From Opitutia bacterium (GTDB lineage Bacteria > Verrucomicrobiota > Verrucomicrobiia > Opitutales > Opitutaceae), in assembly GCA_947472765.1 (NCBI GenBank), contig CANJCM010000004.1, positions 1 through 64,000 of the forward strand: 64,000 nt of DNA. Direction: 5' to 3'. The notes under the pieces were generated by a model, which saw nothing but the letters and a program-made list of their open reading frames with translations, made no database searches and was not told the origin of the DNA. This document shows, piece by piece, positions 1-8,909 of this stretch; positions within the stretch are counted from its first letter, which is position 1, and each line of letters begins with the position of its first letter. Position numbers and translations under genes: made by a program.

Positions 1-14
1 AGGGATGACGACGG

Positions 15-1121
15 CTATTCATGGGTCAGCAGCATGGCGGCGTGCGCGCCCCCGAAGGCATTGCTCGTGAGCACCGCGGCATCGAATTCACCGGCGGCGA
101 ACGGGGACGTCGCCACCGTATCCGTGAAACAAGGTCCGCTCGTGCCGACCGTGCCGGGAATCGTGCCGTCGCGCAGGGCCGCGAGGGTGAGAGCCAGTTC
201 CACGAGCCCGCAGCTCCCGAGCGTGTGGCCCAGCGATCCTTTCCACGAAACCATCGGCGCGCCGGGAAACGCGCGCGCCAGGGCCTCCGCCTCGAGCCTT
301 CCGGCCTCGAGCGTGCCCGTGCCGTGCCCCTTGATCCACACGCGCCGGCCGCGCGCCGCCGCGGCCATCCCATCCGCACAGACCGCGAAGCCCGCTCCAT
401 CCGGCCGGTTCGAGGTGAAATGATACATCTCGTTGTGCAGGCAGTGCGCGCGGATCGCAAAGCCGGACACCTCGCGCTCCAGCACGGCGAACGCCGCCCC
501 GTCCCCCAGCCCGATCGCCCCCGCGGCCCGAACGGCATACGGCGCGGGCATCTGGCCATTGAGAATCTTCAGGCTGTGGAATCCGCCCGTGACGAACGGA
601 CTCACAAAGTCGAACGACAGCACCAGCGCGCGCTCGGCCAGTCCGGCCTGCAGCAACCGCGCCGCGTGCAACAGCCCGAGGTGGGCGGTCACGCAGGCAT
701 GGGAAAACACCTGGACATTTCCGCTCCAGCCGAGCTCTCGCTGCAGCAACTCCACCGCCACCGCGGGCGAACCGTGCTGCAGGTGGCGCGGATCGTGATC
801 GCGGGTGAACGCATACATGCTGCCGACCCCAAAATTGCTGCTCGTCACGAGGACCGGCCAGCGCGGGGCGCCCCACGGGCCGGGCGGAATCCGGCGCGCC
901 ATTTCCTTCACCGGCGCCAGCCAGCGCGGCGGCAGTGCTTCGTCCATCGCCCCCAGCAACGCCAACGGCACCGGATCACCCCCATCGCGGCCCAGGACGG
1001 GCTGGAGCGAGAGCGCGATGCGGCCCGCGCGCAACGCGGCCGTCGTGGCCGCGGCATCGCCCAACGCCGTCCAGGCGTCGCACGCCACGATCCCCGCAGG
1101 TCGTTGCTCCCCCGCCCTCAT
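15..1121 (-). CDS. Beta-ketoacyl synthase-like condensing enzyme
   Basis: Thiolase-fold ketosynthase that would catalyse decarboxylative condensation of acyl chains on an acyl carrier protein. Start chosen at ATG 1121 (368 aa); the open frame extends upstream but that part overlaps the carrier protein gene and looks non-coding. The Cys-His-His triad is visible: C143 in HACVTAH, His in KGHGTGT, and His in KGSLGHTLGSCG, which also has the usual Lys. Its length is slightly below the ~410 aa of FabF/FabB. It lies 49 bases downstream of an acyl carrier protein gene and behind a methyltransferase gene, all in the same direction. This suggests the end of an aryl-polyene-like, resorcinol-like or other fatty-acid-derived cluster whose remainder lies off the left edge. 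Family call is firm; product is not known. Confidence 0.85.
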   Translation of the reverse strand: MRAGEQRPAGIVACDAWTALGDAAATTAALRAGRIALSLQPVLGRDGGDPVPLALLGAMDEALPPRWLAPVKEMARRIPPGPWGAPRWPVLVTSSNFGVGSMYAFTRDHDPRHLQHGSPAVAVELLQRELGWSGNVQVFSHACVTAHLGLLHAARLLQAGLAERALVLSFDFVSPFVTGGFHSLKILNGQMPAPYAVRAAGAIGLGDGAAFAVLEREVSGFAIRAHCLHNEMYHFTSNRPDGAGFAVCADGMAAAARGRRVWIKGHGTGTLEAGRLEAEALARAFPGAPMVSWKGSLGHTLGSCGLVELALTLAALRDGTIPGTVGTSGPCFTDTVATSPFAAGEFDAAVLTSNAFGGAHAAMLLTHE

Positions 1122-1170
1122 GACGCCACGGCCCGGCTCCCGCCGGCCATTCGGCGCAGGACGGTCGTTC

Positions 1171-1440
1171 TCACGCGGACGCCATCCGCCGCGTCCGGAT
1201 AAAGTCCGCGAGCGCCCCGACGCTGGCCAGCGCCCGGCGCGACTCCTCGGCGTTGCTGATCTTGACCGTGAACTCCTTCTCCAGCCGGACGACCAGCTCG
1301 AGCGCATCAATCGAATCGAGGCCAAAGCGGGGCGACCCAAACAGCGGCTCGTCGTCCGGGATATCCTCCGGGCGCACATCCGTCAGCTTGAGCGTATCGA
1401 CGATGAGCGCTTTCAGTTGGGCGTTGAGCGGGTCAGTCAT
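1171..1440 (-). CDS. Acyl carrier protein
   Basis: Small acidic four-helix carrier, 89 aa from ATG 1440 (an in-frame ATG at 1470 would add ten residues). The phosphopantetheine attachment motif is GLDSIDALEL, with the Ser in the DS pair. It follows the conserved pattern of cluster-specific carriers rather than housekeeping AcpP. It sits between a methyltransferase and a ketosynthase gene, so it probably carries the growing chain for that ketosynthase. No strong Shine-Dalgarno sequence precedes either start. Confidence in the family is high from the motif, the length and the negative charge. Confidence 0.88.
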   Translation of the reverse strand: MTDPLNAQLKALIVDTLKLTDVRPEDIPDDEPLFGSPRFGLDSIDALELVVRLEKEFTVKISNAEESRRALASVGALADFIRTRRMASA

Positions 1441-1496
1441 GGTCGGGGTGCTGGGGTTCTCAGGGGACATGGCAGGGTGCACGTCAGGCGGGCGGT

Positions 1497-2222
1497 TTAC
1501 CTGACCGCACTGTATTCGCTGAAGAGACCGAGCATGGGCAGCCGTTGCACTTCCCGGAAACCCGCGGCCTGCAACGCCTGCAGGACCACTTCGGGCGGAA
1601 CGCACGCGTCCATCGTTTCCCAATAGTATTTCATCATGTCGCGGGCCTCCCGGCTGCGGGTGAAAAGCTGCGTCAACGCCGGATAAATCCGGCCGAAATA
1701 AAGGTGAAAGAGGGCCCGGCCGAGGCGTCCCGAGGGCTTGGTCACCTCCAGGATCAACACCTTGCCGCCCGGGCGGAGCACGCGATGATACTCGCGAAAG
1801 GTTTCCTCGAGACTGGTGACGTGGCGGAGCGCGTAGCCCATGGTGAGAAAGTCGAAACTCTCCGCGGGAAACGGCATCTCTTCCGCGCGACCCAGGACAA
1901 ACGTCGCCGCCAGTTTCTTTCGCGCCTCCGCGAGCATGCCTTCGCTCGGATCGAGGCACGTGATGTTTTCGGCGCCCCCCAGGATTCGCGCCGCCTCGAC
2001 CGCCACGAGCCCGGTGCCGCAGGCGACATCGAGCACGCGCAGGCCCGGCTTCAGGCCGTGACGGCGCTGGACCCAACGGCGGTAATACGAACCGCTGCAG
2101 AGGAAGCCCCAGTCGACCACGCCATCGTAGTGTTTGGCGCCGGCGTCGAAGAGGCGGTTAACAAAGGCCGGTTTCGCCGCGAGCGTGGGGTAGTGCTCGG
2201 TCAGGGGCGGGTGCGGGAGCAT
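1497..2222 (-). CDS. UbiE/MenG-like SAM-dependent methyltransferase
   Basis: Class I methyltransferase of 241 aa. Motif I is VLDVACGTG, followed by the acidic residue in CLDPSEGM, and the UbiE-type segments FLTMGYALRHV and EYHRVLRPGG are present. UbiE/MenG enzymes C-methylate the quinone ring. Here the gene lies 56 bases before a carrier-protein and ketosynthase pair, so a role in tailoring a polyketide-like or aryl-polyene-like product is at least as likely as menaquinone synthesis. No sign of truncation. The family is clear; the substrate is inferred only from context. Confidence 0.82.
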   Translation of the reverse strand: MLPHPPLTEHYPTLAAKPAFVNRLFDAGAKHYDGVVDWGFLCSGSYYRRWVQRRHGLKPGLRVLDVACGTGLVAVEAARILGGAENITCLDPSEGMLAEARKKLAATFVLGRAEEMPFPAESFDFLTMGYALRHVTSLEETFREYHRVLRPGGKVLILEVTKPSGRLGRALFHLYFGRIYPALTQLFTRSREARDMMKYYWETMDACVPPEVVLQALQAAGFREVQRLPMLGLFSEYSAVR

Positions 2223-2405
2223 GCTGATGGAACAGGAATGAGTTGAGAGCTGAGGCAGAGAAACTGACCACTCCCGGCCGGAGCGGTGCCCGCCAAAAAA
2301 TGCGGTGTGCAGGCTTGCAACGTCCGGACCCGCCCCAAGGAAAGAGCGCGTGTTCGCGCCCGCTTCATTTTCCTCCTCGTCTGGCCTTCGCCAAGATGCC
2401 GCCGT

Positions 2406-2454
2406 GGCCCGCGCGCCGCGGGCCGCGGCCTAGTTTTTTTGCGGAGCAAAAAAA
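2406..2454 (+). promoter_or_regulatory. Stem-loops immediately before the hydrolase start
   Basis: Two inverted repeats lie in the leader. The first is an 8-bp GC stem (2406-2413 with 2417-2424, loop CGC). The second is a T7GC/GCA7 stem of 9 bp (2432-2440 region with 2446-2454, loop GGA) that ends one base before the ATG at 2456. A GC stem followed by a T-run resembles a terminator, and the second stem could hide the start codon. It could be the terminator of the opposite-strand cluster, a translational control element, or chance. Confidence 0.4.
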
Positions 2455-2455
2455 C

Positions 2456-3253
2456 ATGCGTTTCTCGATTCTTGGCAGCGGCAGCTCGGGCAACTCCGCC
2501 CTCCTCGTCACCGAACAGGCGCGCGTGCTCGTCGATGCCGGTTTTTCCGGACGCAAGCTCCGCGCCTTGCTCGATGCCGCGGGTTCGTCGCTGGCGGAAA
2601 TCGACGCGGTGTTCCTCACGCACGAGCACGGCGACCATGCCGCCGGCATCGACGCCCTGAAGAAGTTTCCCCGCATCCAGCTCTTCGCCAACGCGCCGAC
2701 CGCGCGCGCCGTGCAGGCCGGCCTCGCGCACCGGCCCGACTGGCAGATTTTCCAGACCGGAACGCGTTTCCGCTATCGCGACCTCGAGGTCGAGAGCTTT
2801 GCCGTCCCGCACGACGCGCAGGAACCGGTCGGCTTCCGTTTCACCAGCGGCCAGGAGGGCGACCTGTTTTCGCCCCGCCGCTCGCTCGCCTGGCTCACCG
2901 ACCTCGGGCACGCGCCGCAGAACGTCCGCGAGTGCATTCGCGACTGTTCCGTGGTCGTCGTGGAGTCCAACCACTGCCCGCAAATGCTGCAGGCGGATCA
3001 TCGCCGCCCGTGGTCGACGAAGCAGCGGATCAGCGGCCGCCACGGCCACCTCTCCAACGAAGCCGTCCGCGAATTGCTCGCCGCCGTCGCCAGCCCGCAG
3101 TGGCGTCGCATCTACCTCACGCACCTCTCACGCGACTGTAATTCCCGCGCCGCCGTCGAACTCGCGCTCGCCGGGCTTCGCGGGGCGCTGCAGGCCTGCG
3201 AATTCTCCGTCGTCGAACCGGGCATGAGCACACCGTTCTACGAATTGGGATAG
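2456..3253 (+). CDS. MBL-fold hydrolase, YycJ/WalJ-like
   Basis: Metallo-beta-lactamase-fold protein of 265 aa, probably cytoplasmic because no signal peptide is seen. The start at ATG 2456 gives the typical family N terminus MRFSILGSGSSGN. The metal-binding motif LTHEHGDH follows near residue 56, and later ligands are likely in VPHDA, LTDLGH, VESNH and YLTHLS. YycJ/WalJ relatives are linked to DNA repair and cell-wall coordination in Firmicutes; the substrate here is unknown. The gene is alone between the minus-strand cluster and pyruvate kinase. The open frame continues upstream of 2456, but that part covers the hairpin leader and is not similar to the family. Confidence 0.85.
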   Translation: MRFSILGSGSSGNSALLVTEQARVLVDAGFSGRKLRALLDAAGSSLAEIDAVFLTHEHGDHAAGIDALKKFPRIQLFANAPTARAVQAGLAHRPDWQIFQTGTRFRYRDLEVESFAVPHDAQEPVGFRFTSGQEGDLFSPRRSLAWLTDLGHAPQNVRECIRDCSVVVVESNHCPQMLQADHRRPWSTKQRISGRHGHLSNEAVRELLAAVASPQWRRIYLTHLSRDCNSRAAVELALAGLRGALQACEFSVVEPGMSTPFYELG

Positions 3254-3280
3254 GCCCAATCGAGCTTCCGGCAGGTGGGC

Positions 3281-3364
3281 TTTGTAGCCCGCTGCGTGAG
3301 CAGCGGGACGACTTTAAGCGGAGCAGTGAAGAAGTCCCTGCCCTCACGGGCAGGGCTACCACAA
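3281..3364. repeat. Dispersed intergenic repeat A, copy 1
   Basis: Two hairpins in tandem: GCCCGCTGCGTGAGCAGCGGG, then about 30 bases later CCCTGCCCTCACGGGCAGGG. The same two-hairpin element recurs at 13984-14064 and 22221-22302, and its second half at 12111-12138. It lies between the MBL hydrolase and pyruvate kinase, where it could act as a transcription terminator. Confidence 0.8.
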
Positions 3365-3444
3365 GGCCCCATGACAGACTCCGCCCCGCTCCCGGGGCTG
3401 CGGCACTTGCGCGGCGGCCCGAATCCTGCAGACAATGATCCTTC

Positions 3445-4884
3445 ATGAGCTCAGCCGATTCGTTTCGCCGGACTAAAATCATCTTCACGCTCGGTCCCGC
3501 GAGCGAGAGCGAGGAGATGCTGGAGAAGCTGATCCGCGCCGGTGGCGACGTCGTCCGGCTCAACATGGCCCACGCTTCCCACGAGTGGACGCGCAAGGTC
3601 ATCCGCCGCATCCGCGCCGTCAGCCAGAAGTGCGGCCGCGAGGTCGCCATCATGATGGACATCAAGGGGCCGGAAATCCGGACCGGCGATGTCGGCGTGC
3701 CGATCGAGCTCAAGGTCGGCGAAATCTTCGACTTCACGGTCAAGCCCGCGTCCGCCAGCGGGGTCGCCGGCGACGAGGAAATCCGCTCCGTCGACGTCAA
3801 CTACAAGGATCTCGTCCGCGACATCAAGGTGGGCGACGAGGTCCTCGTCGACAACGGCCTGCTCCGCCTCGAGGTGCTCGCCAAGGACGAGGCCCGCATC
3901 CGCTGTCGCGTCGTGATCGCGGGCGAGTTGAAATCCCGCCGGCACATCAATCTTCCCGGCGTGAAGGTGAATCTGCCGCCGTTTACCGAAAAGGATCGCG
4001 CGGACACCACCGTCGGCCTCGAGGAGGGCATCGACTACGTCGCGCTTTCATTCGTCCGCACCGCCGCCGACATCGAGGTCCTGCGCACTTTCCTTGCGGA
4101 AAAAAAATCGAAGGTCCGGATCATCGCGAAGATCGAGGACCAGACCGCGATCCTGAATCTCGACCAAATCGTCGCGGCCTGCGACGGCCTGATGGTCGCG
4201 CGCGGCGACCTCGGCATCGAGTGCCCGTTCGAGGAGCTCCCCATCATCCAGCGTCGCGCCGTCCGGAGCTGTCTCGCCCAGGGGCGGCCCGTGATCGTGG
4301 CGACGCACATGCTCGAATCCATGATCTCGCAGCCGGTGCCGACGCGCGCCGAGATCACGGACGTCGCCAACGCCGTTTTTGAATCGGCCGACTGCGTCAT
4401 GCTCTCGGGCGAAACCACGACCGGGAAGTACCCGCTCGAGTGCGTGCAGATGCTCGACATCATCGCCCGCCGCATCGAGCTGGAGGAAACGCCGGAGAAC
4501 AGCTTCCCCGCGGTCTTCACCGGCGAGCGCATGAAAGTGCTGCACTCCGCGGTCGTGCTGGCCAACGAGTTGCCGCGTTCGAAGCTGCTCACGTTCACCC
4601 GGCACGGCTTCATGGCCCAAGGCCTCGCCCTGCTCCGGCCCGCGCGCTCCTCGATTCTCGCTTTCACGCCGTCGCTCGATGTGTTCCGCCACCTGCGGCT
4701 GCTGCGGGCGGTCGAGCCGTACCTCATGCCGCTCGCCTCGGATCCCAACGAGACAATCGAACACGCCATCACCCTGCTCCGCCGCGAAGGAAAGATCTCC
4801 GTCGGGGACAAGCTCGTGGTGGCCACGGACATCGTCGCGATGGACCGGCTGGTCGACAGCGTGCAGCTCCGGACGGTTCGGTAA
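3445..4884 (+). CDS. pyk: Pyruvate kinase
   Basis: Glycolytic enzyme transferring phosphate from phosphoenolpyruvate to ADP; 479 aa, normal length. N-terminal TKIIFTLGPAS, the B-domain boundary MMDIKGPEIRTG, the catalytic Lys in IAKIEDQ, the metal-binding segment MVARGDLGIE, VATHMLESM and LSGETT are all visible in order, followed by the C-terminal allosteric domain. An unusual point is NMAHASHEW where most pyruvate kinases have N-F-S-H-G/D. The gene has no operon partners: a repeat element lies before it and a 600-base repeat-filled spacer after it. Confidence 0.96.
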   Translation: MSSADSFRRTKIIFTLGPASESEEMLEKLIRAGGDVVRLNMAHASHEWTRKVIRRIRAVSQKCGREVAIMMDIKGPEIRTGDVGVPIELKVGEIFDFTVKPASASGVAGDEEIRSVDVNYKDLVRDIKVGDEVLVDNGLLRLEVLAKDEARIRCRVVIAGELKSRRHINLPGVKVNLPPFTEKDRADTTVGLEEGIDYVALSFVRTAADIEVLRTFLAEKKSKVRIIAKIEDQTAILNLDQIVAACDGLMVARGDLGIECPFEELPIIQRRAVRSCLAQGRPVIVATHMLESMISQPVPTRAEITDVANAVFESADCVMLSGETTTGKYPLECVQMLDIIARRIELEETPENSFPAVFTGERMKVLHSAVVLANELPRSKLLTFTRHGFMAQGLALLRPARSSILAFTPSLDVFRHLRLLRAVEPYLMPLASDPNETIEHAITLLRREGKISVGDKLVVATDIVAMDRLVDSVQLRTVR

Positions 4885-5488
4885 GTCGGTTCCGATCGGG
4901 AACGCAGAGGGCGCAGGATGGCAGGCGGGGTTTCGTCCTCCGTGTAGGGGCGCGCCTCGTCCGCGCCCGGCGATGGCCGAGATCGAAAATCGAGACTCGA
5001 AAATCGAAATCGGCCCGACCCACCCCGGCGCTACGCACCACCCCTCTTCGGGCCGGAACCATGCAGTTGAACCACAGATGGACACTGATGCACACAGATG
5101 GGAAAGACCCCGGCCATCGCCCACCAAACGGTGTGCCTGATTTCTAGCCGCCCTGTGTTGGATCGGCGCCTTTGAATCCGTGTCCATTTGTGTCCATCTG
5201 TGGTTGTTTCCACTGCATAGATCGGGTTCGAGAGCGGTGCCCGTCAGGGCGGGGGTGTCGGGTGGATATCTCGCCAACCCGCTCCCGTATCATCTTCGGT
5301 GTAAGACCCTCCCCGTGCGAAGAAGCTCCCGGCCGAGGCCCTGAATCGCCGAAAAAAAATTGAGCATGGTAAAAGGCCCGTTAGCATTGCCGGCTAGGTC
5401 GATCTTTTTCGCCGCCGGGTTACCTTCGGCTAGTGATTGGCGTCTCCGGCTTCACCCTCCGCTATTTTCCTCGTCCACTCCGCGCGGC
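4885..5488. repeat. Repeat-filled spacer after pyruvate kinase
   Basis: About 600 bases without a credible gene. It holds a GTTCC/GGAAC stem just after the pyk stop, a GGGGCGCGCCT...GCGCCC palindrome (4945-4969, family B), an A-rich stutter of the TCGAAAATCGA type (about 4981-5010), and a long inverted repeat built on CCACAGATGGACAC (5066-5100) and its complement (5177-5216, family D). A related copy of the last element is at 34657-34765. The final part is the leader of the DUF1800 gene. Confidence 0.7.
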
Positions 5489-8400
5489 ATGAGCTTATCC
5501 ACCTTTTCTTCCTTCGGCGTGAAAATTCTTCGCTGCCTGCCCGGGTTCCTGCTGCTTCCGGCTTTCGCCCTCGCGCAGACGATCCTCGCCCCGCCCCAGA
5601 GTCAGTCGGTCAGCGTCGGTTCCTCCGCGAGCTTCAGCGTCGCTGCCACCGGCTCCGGTCTCTCGTATCAGTGGCAGTTGAACGGCACGGCCCTGGCCGG
5701 CGCGACTTCCCCGACCCTCCCCCTCACCAATCTTCAGCCCGCGCAGGCCGGCATCTACACGGTGGTGGTAACGAGTGGCGGCAACAGCACGAGTGCCTCG
5801 GCCATCCTGGGACTCACCACCACGAGCAAGTTGGTCGGTCTCGGCACCGAGTATCCGAACATCGCGCATCCGGGCACGGGCTTCACCTACGACCAGATTC
5901 TCGTACAGGGCCCCGCGGTCAGCGCCACGGCGGATTCCGGGCAGATCCTGCGGCTCTCGTTTCTCGATCTCACCGACGACATCGTGCAGGTGGAATTCAG
6001 CGGACCCGGCACGCTCACCCTCGTGCTCGACAACCCCACCGGGCCCGCCCCCGCCACGAAGTACAACCAGCCCACCGTCTCCTACCTCAAGGGCCACGCG
6101 CGGATCGTGCTCGCAGGCACAACGAGCGACACGCACCTCTCGATCTTCAGCATCGGCACCGTCACGTCGGGCAACCCCGGGTTGTTTCCCGCCGGCATGA
6201 CCTACGACGGCCTGGCCGACATGGCGTCCGTCGCGATCGTCAGTTCCGGCTCGAGCTTCGGCAGCCTGCGCGCCGCCAACGCCAGCTTCTTCGCCTCAGC
6301 GGGTCGAACGGGAATCTTTGCCCCGGGCATCGCTTTTTCCGGGCCGGTATTCGTCGGCGAAATCGACGCGTTCGCCTCCGCGAGCCCGGTGCTCGTCCTC
6401 GGCTCCGCCGCTGACGCCCGCATCACAGGGGGAAATCTCCAGCAGACCAATGGCCAGTCGGTCACCGTCGCAGGACTGACCCAGCTCAACTTCGTCGCCG
6501 GCACCAAGTCCAGCGGCACCGCCCTGACCGCCCAGAACAACCAGGGCGTGTTGCTCCAAAACGGCGTGAACGTCACGAGCCAGATCGTTGGCAGCGGTCC
6601 GACCGTCGTTTCCATTTCCACCGGTCCCGGCGTCACGGATGAAACCGGCGCCACCGCGGGCCAGTTCGTGATCAGTCGCACGGGCAGCACGGTCTCGGCC
6701 CTCACGATCGCGTATGGCGTCGGCGGCACGGCGACCAACGGCATCGATTATCCCGCGCTGCTGGGCTCCGTCACGATTCCCGCGGGCGCCGCGAGCGTCA
6801 CGGTGCCAGTGATGCCCTACCCCGACACCACGATCGAGAGCACGGAGACGATTCAGCTCACCCTGGAAACGGGCTCCGGTTTCACGCTCGGCACCGCCAG
6901 TGCCACGCTCTCGGTCAACGACAGCGTCGGCACGCTTTACGTCGCCAATCTACGTCCGTCTTCCGCGGCGGGCAGTTCGTCCGCGTCCGGGCTGGCCACC
7001 CTGGTGCTCAGCGCGAGCGGCACCGTCGCGACCGTTAACGTTTCGTTCTCGAATCTCAGTTCCGGCCAGACCGGGGCCCACCTCTTTCTGGGCAGCGTCA
7101 ATGCGAACGGCGATTACCTGCTGAATCTCCCACTGGGCCAGGTCTCGGGAACGCAATGGACCATCAGCCCGACGGCGACCGCGACGTCCTCCCAAATCCT
7201 GGACGCGCTGCGCCGGGGACTGGTTTTCGTGGGCGTCGACACGTCGAAGTTTCCCGCCGGCGAATTGAGTGGTGCGTTTCTGAGCGCACTTGGCTCGCAA
7301 GTGTTCACGGCGCCCGCCGAGCCGCCCGCCGTTGCCCTCACCGATATCACCACGACCGATGCCGCGCGGCTGCTCACGCAAGCCACCTTCGGCCCGCAGC
7401 GCGCCGAAGTTGATGCGCTCACCGGAGGCAGCATCAACGCGTGGATCGACGCGCAAATGGCGCTGCCCAACACGTCGCACCGGAGCCGCACGCTGGAGGA
7501 ACTCGTTTACACCCCCATCACCGGCAACACGCCGCCCAACCGGCCGATCCCCCTCCACCGCCAGCAGGCCTGGATGTACAACACCCTGCAGGGCCCGGAC
7601 CAGCTCCGGCAGCGCGTCGCCTTTGCCCTGAGCGAGATTCTCGTCGTCTCCGACTCCACCCTGGCCGGCGATCTCTACGCGGAGGCGCTCGCCAACTACT
7701 ACGATCTGCTGGCGGCGCAGGCGTTTGGCAGCTTCCGCACGCTGCTCGAGCAGGTTTCGCTCAGCCCGATCATGGGCGCCTACCTCAGTCATCTGCGGAA
7801 CGCGAAGGCGGACCCGGTCGCCGGCACGCATCCGGATGAGAACTACGCCCGCGAAATCATGCAGTTGTTCACCATCGGGCTCGTGCAGCTCCAGCCCGAC
7901 GGGACGCTCAAGCTCGACGCGCAAGGACAGCCGATTCCCACCTACGACAACACCACGATCACGGAGACGGCGAAGGTGTTCACCGGCTGGGGCTTCTTCT
8001 CGACGGCGACCAACCCGAACTTCCGGAGCGCCACGCAAAACTACATCAACCCGATGATGATCTACCCCGCGGTTCACGAGACCGGGGCCAAGACGATCAT
8101 CGGCGGCGTCACCCTGCCGGCGAACCTGGGCGGCACCGAGGATCTGCGGCGCACGCTCGATGCCCTGGTGGCGCATCCGAACACGGCCCCGTTCATCGCC
8201 CGTCAACTCATCCAGCGTCTCGTCACCGCCAACCCCAGCCCCGCCTACGTCTATCGGGTGGCGGGCAAGTTCGGCTCGAACGGCGACCTCGGTGCCATGG
8301 TGCGCGCGATCCTCACCGACTACGAAGCGCGCTCGCCGGTCGTCGCTGCCAGCCCCGGCTTCGGCAAACTGCGCGAACCGCTGCTGCGGCTGACCGGTTT

Positions 8401-8890
8401 CCTCCGCTCCTTCCGCGCCGCCGCCCAAAGCGGGCACTACGCGGTGAACTTCAACAACCCGGAGAACAACCTGGCGCAGGCGGCTTTGCGGTCGCCGACG
8501 GTGTTCAACTTCTTCGAGCCCGGTTACGTCTACCCCGGAACCCTCGCCGCCGCCGGACTCGTCGCCCCCGAGTTCCAGATCACCAACGACACCACCGCCA
8601 TCAGCACGCCCAATTTCCTTCGCGACACGATCTTTCGCGCGGCGACCGGCACGAATGCCAGTAACACCGCGACCCTGAATCTCACCACCGAGCAGTCCCT
8701 CGTGTCGAACCCGCCCGCGCTGCTCGATCATCTCAACCTCCTCCTCTGCGGCGGCCAGATGTCGACCGCCACTCGCAACCGCATCCTCCTCGCTCTGGCC
8801 GCCCTCGGGTCAACGACGACCCCGCTCGAACGCGCCCAGACCGCCATCCTGCTCACCGTCACCAGTCCCGACGGGGCCACCCAGCGATAA
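5489..8890 (+). CDS. Secreted multidomain DUF1800 protein
   Basis: 1133 aa from ATG 5489, chosen because it starts a clear Sec signal peptide (cleavage after ALAQ). Domains in order: Ig-like (about 28-115), a region of unclear fold, Calx-beta-like (about 380-475, with GTATNGIDY), CHRD-like (about 483-605), then DUF1800 (about 620 to the end, beginning AARLLTQATFGP and containing DENYAREIMQLFTIG). DUF1800 proteins are widespread in Planctomycetes and Verrucomicrobia, of unknown function, and almost always precede a DUF1501 gene, as here with a 19-base gap. The added adhesion-type modules suggest a surface or exported role. Confidence 0.88.
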   Translation: MSLSTFSSFGVKILRCLPGFLLLPAFALAQTILAPPQSQSVSVGSSASFSVAATGSGLSYQWQLNGTALAGATSPTLPLTNLQPAQAGIYTVVVTSGGNSTSASAILGLTTTSKLVGLGTEYPNIAHPGTGFTYDQILVQGPAVSATADSGQILRLSFLDLTDDIVQVEFSGPGTLTLVLDNPTGPAPATKYNQPTVSYLKGHARIVLAGTTSDTHLSIFSIGTVTSGNPGLFPAGMTYDGLADMASVAIVSSGSSFGSLRAANASFFASAGRTGIFAPGIAFSGPVFVGEIDAFASASPVLVLGSAADARITGGNLQQTNGQSVTVAGLTQLNFVAGTKSSGTALTAQNNQGVLLQNGVNVTSQIVGSGPTVVSISTGPGVTDETGATAGQFVISRTGSTVSALTIAYGVGGTATNGIDYPALLGSVTIPAGAASVTVPVMPYPDTTIESTETIQLTLETGSGFTLGTASATLSVNDSVGTLYVANLRPSSAAGSSSASGLATLVLSASGTVATVNVSFSNLSSGQTGAHLFLGSVNANGDYLLNLPLGQVSGTQWTISPTATATSSQILDALRRGLVFVGVDTSKFPAGELSGAFLSALGSQVFTAPAEPPAVALTDITTTDAARLLTQATFGPQRAEVDALTGGSINAWIDAQMALPNTSHRSRTLEELVYTPITGNTPPNRPIPLHRQQAWMYNTLQGPDQLRQRVAFALSEILVVSDSTLAGDLYAEALANYYDLLAAQAFGSFRTLLEQVSLSPIMGAYLSHLRNAKADPVAGTHPDENYAREIMQLFTIGLVQLQPDGTLKLDAQGQPIPTYDNTTITETAKVFTGWGFFSTATNPNFRSATQNYINPMMIYPAVHETGAKTIIGGVTLPANLGGTEDLRRTLDALVAHPNTAPFIARQLIQRLVTANPSPAYVYRVAGKFGSNGDLGAMVRAILTDYEARSPVVAASPGFGKLREPLLRLTGFLRSFRAAAQSGHYAVNFNNPENNLAQAALRSPTVFNFFEPGYVYPGTLAAAGLVAPEFQITNDTTAISTPNFLRDTIFRAATGTNASNTATLNLTTEQSLVSNPPALLDHLNLLLCGGQMSTATRNRILLALAALGSTTTPLERAQTAILLTVTSPDGATQR

Positions 8891-8909
8891 CCCGCAACCC
8901 TTTTTCCGC

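Noticed and set aside
2231-2455. Upstream extension of the MBL hydrolase gene
   Set aside because: The in-frame segment has no family similarity and includes two stem-loops; ATG 2456 gives the conserved N terminus.
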